This document shows, one piece after another, positions 9,306-17,473 of a stretch of 64,000 nucleotides of DNA. A program made the translations under genes and the position numbers. The notes under the pieces were generated by a model. The model was not told where the DNA came from. It did not search any database and was given only the letters and a program-made list of their open reading frames with translations. The first letter of the stretch is position 1. Every line of letters starts with the position of its first letter. This DNA comes from Actinoallomurus soli. Its GTDB lineage: Bacteria; Actinomycetota; Actinomycetes; Streptosporangiales; Streptosporangiaceae. The stretch lies in NCBI RefSeq assembly GCF_024055715.1, contig NZ_JAMXMV010000010.1, positions 62,001-126,000 on the forward strand. Reading direction: 5' to 3'.

Positions 9306-9321
9306 GTGACAGCGCACAGTT

Positions 9322-10104
9322 ATGAAGAGCCACCTCACGACCCGCGAGGTCGCCAGGAGGCTCGGCTGGTCCGCGAGCACGGTGAGCCGCACGGAGACCG
9401 GCCATCGGAACATCACCAGCGAGGACGTCGCCGCCCTGCTCGCCCTGTACGGCGTGGCGGGCAAGGAACGCGATCACCTTCTGGCCCTGGCGCGCGAGGC
9501 GAACCAGCCGGGCTGGTGGGAGACCCGCCACCCTGGACTGCCCAGCCAGCTCACCGCACTCATCGGCTTCGAATCGCAGGCGACGCGCATCACGGATGTG
9601 GCGCTCATAGTGGTCCCCGGTCTGCTGCAGACGGCCGATTACGCCCGTGCGGTGATGAAGGCGGCGGGAATCTCGGCGATGCACGCTGAGACGAGAGTCG
9701 CCACTCGGCTCGGCCGCCAGGCGGCGCTCAGCCGCCCGAACCCGCCTCAATATCTCGCGATCCTGGACGAGGCGGTCCTACACCGGCCGATCGGCGGCCG
9801 GGCGACCATGGCGGCACAACTCCGTCACATCCTCGGCGTCGCCGAGCGTCCCAACGTCGAGGTCAGAGTCCTTGCATACGACCAAGGGGCGCATGCCGGT
9901 CTCGCGGGCTCGTTTGTAGTGCTCACCTTCCCGAAGGCCCCGGCGATCGTTCATCTCGAGCACAAACGCTCGTCCCTGCTCCTCGATGAGCCAGGCGACG
10001 TGACGGCATTCATCGAGGCCGCAGACTTGATCCGAAACGTCGCGTTTGATCCCATTCGTTCAGCTGAGTTCATCGCCAAGGTGGCCGCCGAGTACGAAAG
10101 CTGA
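9322..10104 (+). CDS. XRE-family (WhiJ-like) regulator with DUF5753, short N-terminus
   Basis: The 260-residue protein opens directly at LTTREVARRLGWSASTVSRTE, the second and third helices of an XRE helix-turn-helix, followed from about residue 70 by the DUF5753 domain (IVVPGLLQTADYARAV; YLAILDEAVLHRPIGG). Homologues normally have some 15-25 extra residues with the first helix. Here an in-frame TGA at 9307 blocks a longer start and no ribosome-binding site precedes the ATG. The gene may be slightly truncated or leaderless. WhiJ-like proteins act in developmental control in Streptomyces together with DUF397 proteins; a DUF397 gene follows eight bases downstream. GC content is lower than in neighbours. 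Confidence 0.85.
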   Translation: MKSHLTTREVARRLGWSASTVSRTETGHRNITSEDVAALLALYGVAGKERDHLLALAREANQPGWWETRHPGLPSQLTALIGFESQATRITDVALIVVPGLLQTADYARAVMKAAGISAMHAETRVATRLGRQAALSRPNPPQYLAILDEAVLHRPIGGRATMAAQLRHILGVAERPNVEVRVLAYDQGAHAGLAGSFVVLTFPKAPAIVHLEHKRSSLLLDEPGDVTAFIEAADLIRNVAFDPIRSAEFIAKVAAEYES

Positions 10105-10112
10105 GGGCACCC

Positions 10113-10205
10113 ATGGAGCTCTGCCGCACGGTATGGCGCAAGTCCACTCACAGCGCCGAGGAGACGAACTGCGTCGAGATCGCGGTCGTTCGAGGCTCAC
10201 GCTGA
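10113..10205 (+). CDS. Truncated DUF397 protein
   Basis: The frame encodes 30 residues beginning MELCRTVWRKSTHSAEETNC and ending VEIAVVRGSR. The W-R-K-S-x-x-S followed by N-C-V-E-I/V-A is diagnostic of DUF397, a domain of about 55-65 residues found beside XRE/DUF5753 genes. The usual second half (VRDSKDP then a W-x-x-F motif) is missing; the stop comes right where that half should start and a terminator hairpin follows. Either a minimal functional version or a decayed gene. DUF397 proteins are thought to modulate the WhiJ-like partner. Confidence 0.7.
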   Translation: MELCRTVWRKSTHSAEETNCVEIAVVRGSR

Positions 10206-10213
10206 CGTGATCG

Positions 10214-10250
10214 CTGGTGGTCGCTGCGCCCTAAGAGCAGCGACCACCAG
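10214..10250. terminator. Hairpin between convergent genes
   Basis: CTGGTGGTCGCTG (10214-10226) pairs perfectly with CAGCGACCACCAG (10238-10250) around an 11-base loop. It lies nine bases after the DUF397 stop and 12 bases before the end of the convergent gene, so it can serve both strands. There is no long U-tract, as is common in actinobacteria. Confidence 0.8.
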
Positions 10251-10261
10251 TGGTCAGAGCA

Positions 10262-11311
10262 CTACTTGGGGAGGGCGTCGGTCCATGCGGTGGTGATCCG
10301 AACGCCGCCGCCATCCGGGAACCACTCCTCCCCGCCGCCGAGGGCGAGGAAGTTCGTCTCACGGACCTGTGCGGTCGCCGGGTCGACGACCATCGTGGGC
10401 GGGTCGTCGTGAGTCTCGCCGCGGGCGGCCTGGGCCTTGGCCCGCGCTGCCCGGTCCTTCGCCCACCTGGCCGCCTTCTCCCGTTGCGCGGCGGTCGAGG
10501 GAGCCGGCCGGGCCGGCTCCGTGACCTTGGGCAGCGTGAACCGCACCACCTGGCCGCCGTTCGCCCGGCCGGCGACCTTCACGTTCGGGTACGACGCGAG
10601 GGCGCGGAAGGCCGCGGCGCGTACCTTCGGCGGGGCCGGAAGGGTGCTGAGCAGCATGACGAGCGACTCGAACGCCTCCAGCCGCTGCTCCTCGGCGGTG
10701 AGACGGCCGGCGCTGGTCCTCATGTCACTGTGCGCGGCGGAGTCGGCCAGCCAGGCCTTCAGCCGATCCGGGTCGGTCGGCAGTCTCTGGATCTGCTGGA
10801 AGCTCACGAAGTCGGTGCCCAGGTCGAACGGCCGCGCCTTGGGCCGTCCCGGCAGAACGCCCTCGTGAAAGATCTCACCCTCGGTCTTGAGGTCCCTGCG
10901 CCAGATCTCGCCGTCGTGGCGCGTCCAGCGTTCCGCGACGGTCGGCTCGGCGTTCGCGCCGTCTCTCTCCTCCTGCTTGACATACCAGTAGGCGCCGGAC
11001 GTGGCAGGTGCCTTCTCCGCGGTCGTGGCGGCGGCGAGGAGGATCTGCCGGGCGGACAGGGATCGTTCCGCCGTGGACGGCGGGCTGTTGGGGTGCGCGG
11101 TATGCGTCGTTCCGGTCGTGCTCACGAGGATCGCGGTCGCGGCCGTGGCGGCGGTCAGGCCGAGGCCCCCGGCCAGCCGGCCCGTCCGGCGCCGGCGGAC
11201 GGGGCCGCCGCGCATCGTGTTCTGGAGCCGGTGCCGGCTCCGGTCGGCCGCCTCCTCGGACGGTTCCGGGGCCGCCAGGGCGGTGGCGAGCATCGTCAGT
11301 TCTTCATCCAT
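10262..11311 (-). CDS. CU044_5270-family membrane protein (ECF sigma partner)
   Basis: The 349-residue protein has a short cytoplasmic N-terminus, an arginine cluster (RRRRTGR) before one transmembrane segment (LTAATAATAILVSTTG, about 50-67), and an extracytoplasmic domain with SGAYWYVKQEE and late TTAWTDALPK. This is the layout of the CU044_5270 family, which follows ECF sigma genes in actinobacteria and may act as anti-sigma factor or sensor. The gene overlaps the sigma gene by eight bases, so translation is coupled. No zinc-binding anti-sigma motif (HxxxCxxC) is present, so the mechanism would differ from classical ZAS proteins. Confidence 0.8.
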   Translation of the reverse strand: MDEELTMLATALAAPEPSEEAADRSRHRLQNTMRGGPVRRRRTGRLAGGLGLTAATAATAILVSTTGTTHTAHPNSPPSTAERSLSARQILLAAATTAEKAPATSGAYWYVKQEERDGANAEPTVAERWTRHDGEIWRRDLKTEGEIFHEGVLPGRPKARPFDLGTDFVSFQQIQRLPTDPDRLKAWLADSAAHSDMRTSAGRLTAEEQRLEAFESLVMLLSTLPAPPKVRAAAFRALASYPNVKVAGRANGGQVVRFTLPKVTEPARPAPSTAAQREKAARWAKDRAARAKAQAARGETHDDPPTMVVDPATAQVRETNFLALGGGEEWFPDGGGVRITTAWTDALPK

Positions 11312-11861
11312 GAAATGCCTCCTTGAGCTTCTTGCGGGCGCGACTGAGCCGGGAGCCGACCGTGCCGGCGGAGATGCCGAGCGCGTCGGCCACCTCGTCG
11401 TAGCCGAGTTGGCCGAGGGCGATGAGCAGGACGACGTCGCGCTCGCCCGGGGAGAGCCGTGCCAGGGCCTGGACCAGCCGCGGCCTCATGTGGGCGGCGG
11501 CCACCGACGCGACGACGCGGTTCTCGTGGCTGTCGGCGACCGGCTCCGTACCGGCGCGGGCGATGGCCCTGTAGTGCCGCGCCTCCTTGCGGCGGTGCCG
11601 GGCCACGAGGTTCGTGGCGATGCCGAACAGCCACGGCCGCAGGGCGCCGCGGCCGGGATCGAACCGCTCGCGGTCGCGGAACGCCACGCAGAACGTCTCG
11701 GCGGCGATGTCCTCGGCGGTCTGCGCGTCCAGGCGGCCGGCCGCGTACAGGTAGATGGCACGGAAGTACCGGTCGTGGACGGCCGTGAAGAGCTCCGGGT
11801 CCCGGCGGAATCGTGCGGCGAGCTCGGCGTCGCTCGCCTGTTCGCCGACGTCGGCGGTCAT
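11304..11861 (-). CDS. ECF-type RNA polymerase sigma factor
   Basis: The 185-residue protein has region 2 (DRYFRAIYLYAAGRLD through AEDIAAETFCVAFRDR) and region 4 (LARLSPGERDVVLLIALGQL then YDEVADALGISAGTVGSRLS), with no extra C-terminal domain. It should direct RNA polymerase to a small regulon, including probably its own operon. The downstream gene, overlapping by eight bases, encodes a single-pass membrane protein that is the likely regulator. A 23-codon ORF upstream ends in an ATGA overlap with the start. Confidence 0.93.
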   Translation of the reverse strand: MTADVGEQASDAELAARFRRDPELFTAVHDRYFRAIYLYAAGRLDAQTAEDIAAETFCVAFRDRERFDPGRGALRPWLFGIATNLVARHRRKEARHYRAIARAGTEPVADSHENRVVASVAAAHMRPRLVQALARLSPGERDVVLLIALGQLGYDEVADALGISAGTVGSRLSRARKKLKEAFHG

Positions 11862-11929
11862 GGGCCCTCCTTCGTCGGAGGGGCGACTCGTAGGGCTGCG
11901 CCGTTGATTCCCTCGCTTCGCTCGGTCAT
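11858..11929 (-). CDS. Short upstream ORF (23 aa) coupled to the sigma gene
   Basis: ATG 11929, preceded by GGAGGCAGGGCC, opens a frame that reads MTERSEGINGAALRV and ends at a TGA overlapping the sigma start by four bases (ATGA). The Shine-Dalgarno and the overlap suggest translational coupling. The coding string matches the GCGAAGCGAGGGAATC element that I associate with intergenic regions in related genomes, so it may be a repeat element and not a protein. Confidence 0.35.
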   Translation of the reverse strand: MTERSEGINGAALRVAPPTKEGP

Positions 11930-12096
11930 GGCCCTGCCTCCGTCATGCGCTACCTCCTGGGTGAGGGATCGTGGTCACCCATGCTTCGCCGCACGCCGGA
12001 ATCGTCTTCCGTGAGAATCACGAGGCCCGCGGATGATGTTTCCGGCCCGGGCGGGGTAGCTTCTCCTGTGCTGGAGATCTGGCCGGGGAGGCTGCC

Positions 12097-12675
12097 GTGA
12101 GCACGGCGTTCATCATTGTTGATGTGCAGAACGACTTCTGCGAGGGCGGATCGCTGCCCGTGACCGGTGGGGCGAACGTCGCGACGGCGATCTCCACCTA
12201 CCTGCAGGACAACCGACGGGCGTACACGCACGTGGTGGCGACGCGGGACTTCCATCTGGACCCCGGTGACCACTTCTCGGACAGTCCCGACTTCGTCGAC
12301 ACCTGGCCGGCGCACTGCGTGATCGGCACACCGGGCGCCGACTTCCACCCGGGCCTCGACCTCGCGCCGATCGAGGCGGTGTTCAGCAAGGGCGAGCACA
12401 AGGCCGCCTACAGCGGCTTCGAGGGCGCCACCGACGATGGCACGCCGCTGGGCGACTGGCTCCGCAAGCATGAGGTCGAGTCGGTGGACATCGTGGGCAT
12501 CGCCACCGACCACTGCGTGCGCGCGACCGCCCTGGACGCCGTACGCTCCGGCATCAGCACGCGGGTGCTGCTGGGGATGACGGCCGGAGTGGCCGAGGAG
12601 ACCGTCGCGCGGGCGCTGGAGGAGATGGGCGCGGCTGGCGTGGAGCTGGCCGGGCAGCCGATCGTCCACCACTGA
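12097..12675 (+). CDS. pncA: Nicotinamidase (PncA-like isochorismatase fold)
   Basis: The 192-residue cysteine hydrolase has the triad Asp9 (IIVDVQNDF), Lys98 (FSKGEHKAAY) and Cys140 (GIATDHCV), and the metal-binding set around Asp51, His53 and His59 (RDFHLDPGDHF). It converts nicotinamide to nicotinate, which PncB (4829-6160) then uses. GTG 12097 follows GGGGAGG at good spacing. Related pyrazinamidases share these residues. It precedes a gluconokinase gene by 50 bases. Confidence 0.92.
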   Translation: MSTAFIIVDVQNDFCEGGSLPVTGGANVATAISTYLQDNRRAYTHVVATRDFHLDPGDHFSDSPDFVDTWPAHCVIGTPGADFHPGLDLAPIEAVFSKGEHKAAYSGFEGATDDGTPLGDWLRKHEVESVDIVGIATDHCVRATALDAVRSGISTRVLLGMTAGVAEETVARALEEMGAAGVELAGQPIVHH

Positions 12676-12725
12676 GTCCGGGGGCCGGACGCCTCATTTC
12701 GGGATCACTCGGTACGTTTCCACCT

Positions 12726-13241
12726 ATGCAGAACCCGATAGTCCTCATCATGGGCGTCTCCGGCAGCGGGAAGACGACGATCGGCGCCATGCTGGCCGGC
12801 CGGCTCGGCTGGAAGTACGCCGAGGCGGACGACTTCCACCCGCCGGCGAACGTCGAGAAGATGCACGCGGGCGTCCCGCTGACCGATGAGGACCGCTGGC
12901 CGTGGCTGCGGGCCATCGGCGCGTGGATGCACGAGCAGACCGGCCCGGCGGTGGTCACGTGCTCGGCGCTGAAGCGCAAGTACCGCGACGTCCTCCGGGA
13001 GAGCCGATCCGACCTGCACCTGGTCTACCTGGACGGCTCGAAGGAGCTGATCGCCGCCCGCCTCGCCGCCCGGCACGGGCACTTCTTCCCCCGGCAGCTC
13101 CTCGACAGCCAGTTCGCCGACCTGGAGATCCCGGCGCCGGACGAGGACGCGCTGGCCGTATCGATCGACCAGCCGATCGAGGCGATCGTCGAGGAGATCC
13201 ACCGGCGGCTCGGCCTCTCGGACGGCCCGGGCCGCCGCTAG
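12726..13241 (+). CDS. gntK: Gluconokinase
   Basis: The 171-residue P-loop kinase begins with GVSGSGKTT (10-18), followed by EADDFHPPANVEKMHAGVPL and a CSALKRKYRD motif, the signature of thermoresistant gluconokinases. It phosphorylates gluconate to 6-phosphogluconate for the pentose phosphate pathway. Length is normal. No transporter or gluconate regulator is adjacent; the gene follows pncA in the same direction. Confidence 0.93.
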   Translation: MQNPIVLIMGVSGSGKTTIGAMLAGRLGWKYAEADDFHPPANVEKMHAGVPLTDEDRWPWLRAIGAWMHEQTGPAVVTCSALKRKYRDVLRESRSDLHLVYLDGSKELIAARLAARHGHFFPRQLLDSQFADLEIPAPDEDALAVSIDQPIEAIVEEIHRRLGLSDGPGRR

Positions 13242-13297
13242 CCGCCGCTTCCATCGCCGCCGCGCTCGCCTCAGTGCTTACTGCCGCGCTCGCGGCG

Positions 13298-13470
13298 GTG
13301 CCCCCTGCCGCGCTCGCCTTGTCACTCGCTCCGCGGCCGGCTCGTCCCTCACCGACCACTCCGCTCGCTCGTCGGCTCGCTGCAGTGCCCTCTGCCGCGC
13401 TCCCCTCCTCACTCGCTCCGCGGCCGGCTCGTCCCTCACCGACCACTCCGCTCGCTCGTCGGCTCGCTGC
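13298..13470. repeat. Intergenic 87-bp tandem duplication
   Basis: Two copies of a unit with period 87 lie end to end between gluconokinase and the helicase gene. A 61-bp core is identical in both (13323-13383 and 13410-13470); the 5' quarter differs at a few bases. The unit is rich in GCTCG and CACTCGCTCCG motifs. It forms most of the 237-base gap between the two convergent genes; no independent gene is seen there. Confidence 0.9.
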
Positions 13471-13478
13471 GGGGGGGA

Positions 13479-15248
13479 TCAGTCGCGGACGCGGGGCATC
13501 GGGCGGGCGGCCCACTCGCGGATCTTGGCGATGCGCTTGCGGACGTCCTCGCTGCTGGCCTGCGCGCTGGGCGGCCCGCCGCAGACCTTGCGGAGCTCGG
13601 CGTGGATCACGCCGTGCGGCTGGCCGGTGCGGTGGTGCCACGCGCCGACGAGGTTGTTGAGCTCCTTGCGCAGCGCGTGCAGGTCCTCGGCGGCGGTGTG
13701 GTCCTCGGTGGTCGGCGCCTCGCCCTTCTTGTTCCGGCGCTGGGCGGCCAGCTGCTCGGCCTGCCGCTGCTTCAGCAGCTGCGCGACCTGGTCCGGCTCC
13801 AGGAGTCCGGGGATGCCGAGGAAGTCCTCCTCCTCGGGCGAGCCGGGCGCGGCGGTCATGCCGAACTCGCCGCCGTCGAACACGACCCGGTCGAATGTCG
13901 CGGACGCCTCGACCGTCTCGAACGGCAGCTCCTCCCCGACGTCGGGGTTGTCGCGCTGGCGGTTCGCCTCGGCGATGAGGTCGTCGTCGAGGCCGTCCTC
14001 GCGGACCGGCCGGTCCAGGACGTGGTCGCGCTCGGTCTCCATCTCCGCCGCATGGCCCATCAGCGTCGGCACGGACGGCAGGAACACCGACGCCGTCTCA
14101 CCGCGCTTGCGGGCCCGGACGAAACGCCCGATCGCCTGGGCGAAGAACAGCGGCGTCGAGGTCGAGGTGGCGTAGACGCCGACGCAGAGACGCGGGATGT
14201 CGACGCCTTCGGAAACCATGCGGACCGCGACCATCCAGCGGTCCTCCGACGCGCTGAACTGCTTGATCTTCTTGCTGGCCCCCGGGTCGTCGGACAGCAC
14301 GACGGTCGCCTTGGTGTTGGTGAGCTCGCGGATCATCTTGGCGTACGCCCGCGCGGACTCGTGGTCGGTGGCGATCACCAGGCCGCCCGCGTCGGGGACG
14401 CCCCGGCGTACCTCGGTGAGCCGCCGGTCGGCCGCGGCGATCACCTGCTTGATCCAGTCACCCTTCGGGTCGAGCGCGGCGCGCCACGCCTGGGCGGTCT
14501 GGTCCTGGGTGAGCGGGTCGCTGAGGCTGGCGGTGATCTCGTCGCCGGCGCGGGTGCGCCAGCGCATGTCCCCGGCGTACGCCAGGAAGATCACCGGGCG
14601 GACGACCCCGTCGGCGAGCGCCGGGCCGTAGCCGTAGGTGTAGTCGGCGCGGCTGCGCCGGATGCCGTCGGGCCCCTCCTCGTACAGCACGAAGGGGATC
14701 GGGTTGATGTCGGTGCGGAACGGCGTGCCGCTGAGCGACAGCCGCCGGGCGGCCGGGTCGAACGCCTCCCGGATCGCGTCGCCCCAGGACCGGCCGTCGC
14801 CGGCGTGGTGGACCTCGTCGAGGATGACGAGCGTCTTGAGCGTCTCGGTGCGGTTGCGGTGCAGGGCGGGGTGCGCGGCGACCTGGGCGTACGTCACCGC
14901 CACGCCCTGGAAGTCCTTGGCCGTACGGCCCTGGGAGTTCTTGAACTCCGGGTCGATCTTGATGCCGACGCGGTCGGCGGAGTCGGCCCACTGCCGCTTC
15001 AGGTGCTCGGTCGGGCAGACCACGGTGATGCGGGCGACGATCTTGCGGTGCAGCAACTCGGCCGCGAGCCGGAGCGCGAACGTGGTCTTACCGGCGCCGG
15101 GCGTGGCGACGGCGAGGAAGTCGCGCGGGCCGGTGCGGAAGTATTCCTCCAGGGCCCCCTGCTGCCAGGCACGCAGCGCGGTCGCGGTGCCCCAGGGTGC
15201 CCGGTTGGGCAGCGCGGGTGGGGTGTCTGATGCGGCGAACGTGCTCAC
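13479..15248 (-). CDS. DEAD/DEAH-box superfamily 2 helicase
   Basis: The 589-residue protein carries Walker A VATPGAGKTTFALRLA, DEVHHAGD (motif II), SGTPFRTD (motif III), and a C-terminal motif VI region AIGRFVRARKRGE. It is the XPB-like SF2 helicase conserved through actinobacteria, with a charged insertion rich in Gln and Asp after the core (residues 420-540). Start is GTG 15248; its ribosome-binding site is poor. A DNA repair or processing role is likely but unproven. Confidence 0.9.
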   Translation of the reverse strand: MSTFAASDTPPALPNRAPWGTATALRAWQQGALEEYFRTGPRDFLAVATPGAGKTTFALRLAAELLHRKIVARITVVCPTEHLKRQWADSADRVGIKIDPEFKNSQGRTAKDFQGVAVTYAQVAAHPALHRNRTETLKTLVILDEVHHAGDGRSWGDAIREAFDPAARRLSLSGTPFRTDINPIPFVLYEEGPDGIRRSRADYTYGYGPALADGVVRPVIFLAYAGDMRWRTRAGDEITASLSDPLTQDQTAQAWRAALDPKGDWIKQVIAAADRRLTEVRRGVPDAGGLVIATDHESARAYAKMIRELTNTKATVVLSDDPGASKKIKQFSASEDRWMVAVRMVSEGVDIPRLCVGVYATSTSTPLFFAQAIGRFVRARKRGETASVFLPSVPTLMGHAAEMETERDHVLDRPVREDGLDDDLIAEANRQRDNPDVGEELPFETVEASATFDRVVFDGGEFGMTAAPGSPEEEDFLGIPGLLEPDQVAQLLKQRQAEQLAAQRRNKKGEAPTTEDHTAAEDLHALRKELNNLVGAWHHRTGQPHGVIHAELRKVCGGPPSAQASSEDVRKRIAKIREWAARPMPRVRD

Positions 15249-15358
15249 GGTGAAAGAAGGCTACCTTGACCGGCCGACAGGACGGGCCCGGCCTCCCGAG
15301 GTGCCCGGGACGCCGGAGATCACGGTTACCGGTGTTCCGCCCCGTCTCACCTGGCGTT

Positions 15359-16438
15359 TCACCGGTAGCGCGCCTGGCCGCGGGACGACGACGCGCCGAG
15401 GCGGTAGGCGGCCCACATGGCCCTGATCCGAAGGCCCTGGTCGGGGGTGAAGTCGCGCATGCAGCTGTCGAAGCCGTAGTCCATGAAGTTGTGCACCGGG
15501 TCGGTGCCCGGCGCCGGGCAGCTGTCCTTGGACGCCGGGCAGCCGATCGTGGGCACCGACTCGTCGGGCGTGTCGTCGATGCCGTCTCCCGGCGGCTGGC
15601 AGCCGTTCTCGAACGTGTGGAACAGGCCCAGCCAGTGGCCGATCTCGTGTACGGCGGTGAGGCCGCGGTTGAAGTGCGGGAACGTGCCGCCGGGAAGGCT
15701 ACGGTAGTCGACCACGACTCCGCCGACGCCCGGCCGCTCCCGCGCCCACTTGGGGAAGGTCGAGAAGCCCAGCATCTCGAAGCCGACCGCGGCGGTGTAG
15801 AGGTTCAGCGTGCCGTATCCGCCGCGGGCGAGCGCGCCCTCGATCTCCGACCGATGGTCATGAGGCTTGCCGAACCACTGGACGTTGGTCGTCACGTCGA
15901 TGCCGTCGAGCCGGAAGGACACCCCGGTGTCGGCGCCCTGCGGTGCCCTGGAGGCCGATCGCACCGCGCCTCCGGGACCGGCCAGCCGCCCGCCGTACGC
16001 CGCGTTCAGGACCGCGACCTGTCGTTCCACGGCGGCGCGGGAGAGCCGGCCGCTCCGGCCGTCGGTCAGGACGTGGAACCGCAGCGGGACCACGATCCGG
16101 TCGGGGATCCGGTGCGCGGCGGCGAGGGTCCGCTCGTCGGACGAGCCGTACCGCGTGCGGAGCAGGCCACCGAACTCGCCCAGCATCGCGCGGACCTCAT
16201 CGGGGGTGAGGACGTCGCCGTCCGCCGGGCGCGCCGCCCGGACCGTCACCGTACGGGCCGCCGCCGAGGTCCGGCCAATCGCCGTCCCGGCGGCGGCCGG
16301 GGTCCGGGCCGTCGGCGTCCGGCGCGCGCAGGCCGCCGTCGTCCCGTGGGCCGGCTGGACACGTGCGCCGCCGCCGGGCACGGCGGCACACGACGCGAGA
16401 ACGACTCCGAAGAGCCCGGTAAGACCTCTCCGCCTCAT
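15359..16438 (-). CDS. Secreted zinc metalloprotease of the M43 (pappalysin-like) type
   Basis: The 359-residue protein has a signal peptide with an apparent lipobox LASC around residue 17, so it is probably a lipoprotein. An Ala/Thr/Arg-rich linker follows (to about 75). The catalytic domain contains HEIGHWLGLFH, the HExxHxxGxxH zinc motif, then a cysteine-rich stretch and NFMDYGFDSC with the Met-turn. Such enzymes cut extracellular proteins. ATG 16438 is used; a GTG one codon earlier is possible. It stands alone with no obvious operon partner. Confidence 0.9.
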   Translation of the reverse strand: MRRRGLTGLFGVVLASCAAVPGGGARVQPAHGTTAACARRTPTARTPAAAGTAIGRTSAAARTVTVRAARPADGDVLTPDEVRAMLGEFGGLLRTRYGSSDERTLAAAHRIPDRIVVPLRFHVLTDGRSGRLSRAAVERQVAVLNAAYGGRLAGPGGAVRSASRAPQGADTGVSFRLDGIDVTTNVQWFGKPHDHRSEIEGALARGGYGTLNLYTAAVGFEMLGFSTFPKWARERPGVGGVVVDYRSLPGGTFPHFNRGLTAVHEIGHWLGLFHTFENGCQPPGDGIDDTPDESVPTIGCPASKDSCPAPGTDPVHNFMDYGFDSCMRDFTPDQGLRIRAMWAAYRLGASSSRGQARYR

Positions 16439-16522
16439 CACGATCCCCCCGAGACGGAGAGGCTAGACCGCCGCGCCGGGGGTCAGCGCCCGACGCGCGG
16501 GTCCATCACGCCGATTTGACGG

Positions 16523-16768
16523 TCAACTCTCGTCGTCGCCGCCGGCCATCGACTCGTAGATCTCTTTGCACTCCGGGCATACCGGGTACTTCTTCGGGTC
16601 GCGGTTGGGCACCCAGACCTTGCCGCACAGCGCGATCACGGGAGTGCCGCTGACGGCGCTCTCCATGATCTTGTCCTTCTGCACGTAGTGCGCGAACCGC
16701 TCATGATCACCGTCGCCGTGGGAGAGATCAGGTCTGGTGTCGCTCTCCGGAAGGATCTTCGTACTCAC
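16523..16768 (-). CDS. DUF3039 zinc-ribbon-like protein
   Basis: The 81-residue protein has GDGDHERFAHYV, then ALCGKVWVPNRDPKKYPVCPECKEIYE, with Cys-x-Cys-type ligands (CGK, CPEC) that should bind zinc. DUF3039 is conserved in actinobacteria and commonly near helicase and AlgH genes, as here. Its role is unknown. GTG 16768 is the start. The gene follows algH by four bases on the same strand and may be cotranscribed with it. Confidence 0.88.
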   Translation of the reverse strand: MSTKILPESDTRPDLSHGDGDHERFAHYVQKDKIMESAVSGTPVIALCGKVWVPNRDPKKYPVCPECKEIYESMAGGDDES

Positions 16769-16772
16769 GTGC

Positions 16773-17348
16773 TCAGTTTAGTGACGGATCCTCGGGAAAC
16801 GTCGCGACGAAGGCGAGTTCGCCGCCCTGACGCCGCAGAACGGCGGGCCACAGGCCGTCCGGCTCTTCCGCGAACACGTCTCCGGACTCCGCCGAGAGGA
16901 CGTACCACGCGCCCTCGTCGATCTCCGACTGCAACTGCCCGGTCCCCCAGCCGGCGTATCCGGCGAAGACCCGCAGCCGCGCCACCTCCGGGGCGAGGAT
17001 CTCCGGTGGCACGTCCAGGTCCACGAGGCCGACTCTGGCCACGGCCGGGCTGCCGTTGAGGGCCCGCCAGCCGAGCGGTTCGTCGGTGCCCGGCACCTGC
17101 GCCAGGGCGAGCGCGCTGTCGAGCGCCACCGGCCCGCCCTGGAACACCACCGACGGGCCGGTCACCAGCTCCGACCAGGGCGGCAGGACCTGGTCGACCG
17201 GTACCTGGGTCGGCCGGTTGAGCACGACGCCGAGGGTGCCGCCCTCCGGCTCGTGCTCAACGACCAGCACCACGCTGCGCCGGAAGTTCGGGTCGGTCAG
17301 CTGCGGCGTCGCTACGAGCAGCCGGCCGGTGGAAATGCCGTCGTCCAT
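16773..17348 (-). CDS. YqgE/AlgH family protein
   Basis: The 191-residue protein starts at the family core GRLLVATPQLTDPNFRRSVV and shows GGPVALDSALALAQ and FAGYAGWGTGQLQSEI, the YqgE signatures. This family is widespread and its function is not settled; in some bacteria it affects transcription or stress behaviour. ATG 17348 begins just before the conserved segment. It precedes DUF3039 with a four-base gap. Confidence 0.93.
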   Translation of the reverse strand: MDDGISTGRLLVATPQLTDPNFRRSVVLVVEHEPEGGTLGVVLNRPTQVPVDQVLPPWSELVTGPSVVFQGGPVALDSALALAQVPGTDEPLGWRALNGSPAVARVGLVDLDVPPEILAPEVARLRVFAGYAGWGTGQLQSEIDEGAWYVLSAESGDVFAEEPDGLWPAVLRRQGGELAFVATFPEDPSLN

Positions 17349-17473
17349 GCCTTCATCATGCTTTGCTCGGGGACGGTGGGAACACAGGACGGTCCGGTCC
17401 GTCGGTTACGCGCGCGAGGAGCGTGGGTAATCGGCAGAATACCGGCGTAGATCATCACCCCCCGGAGGATGCG

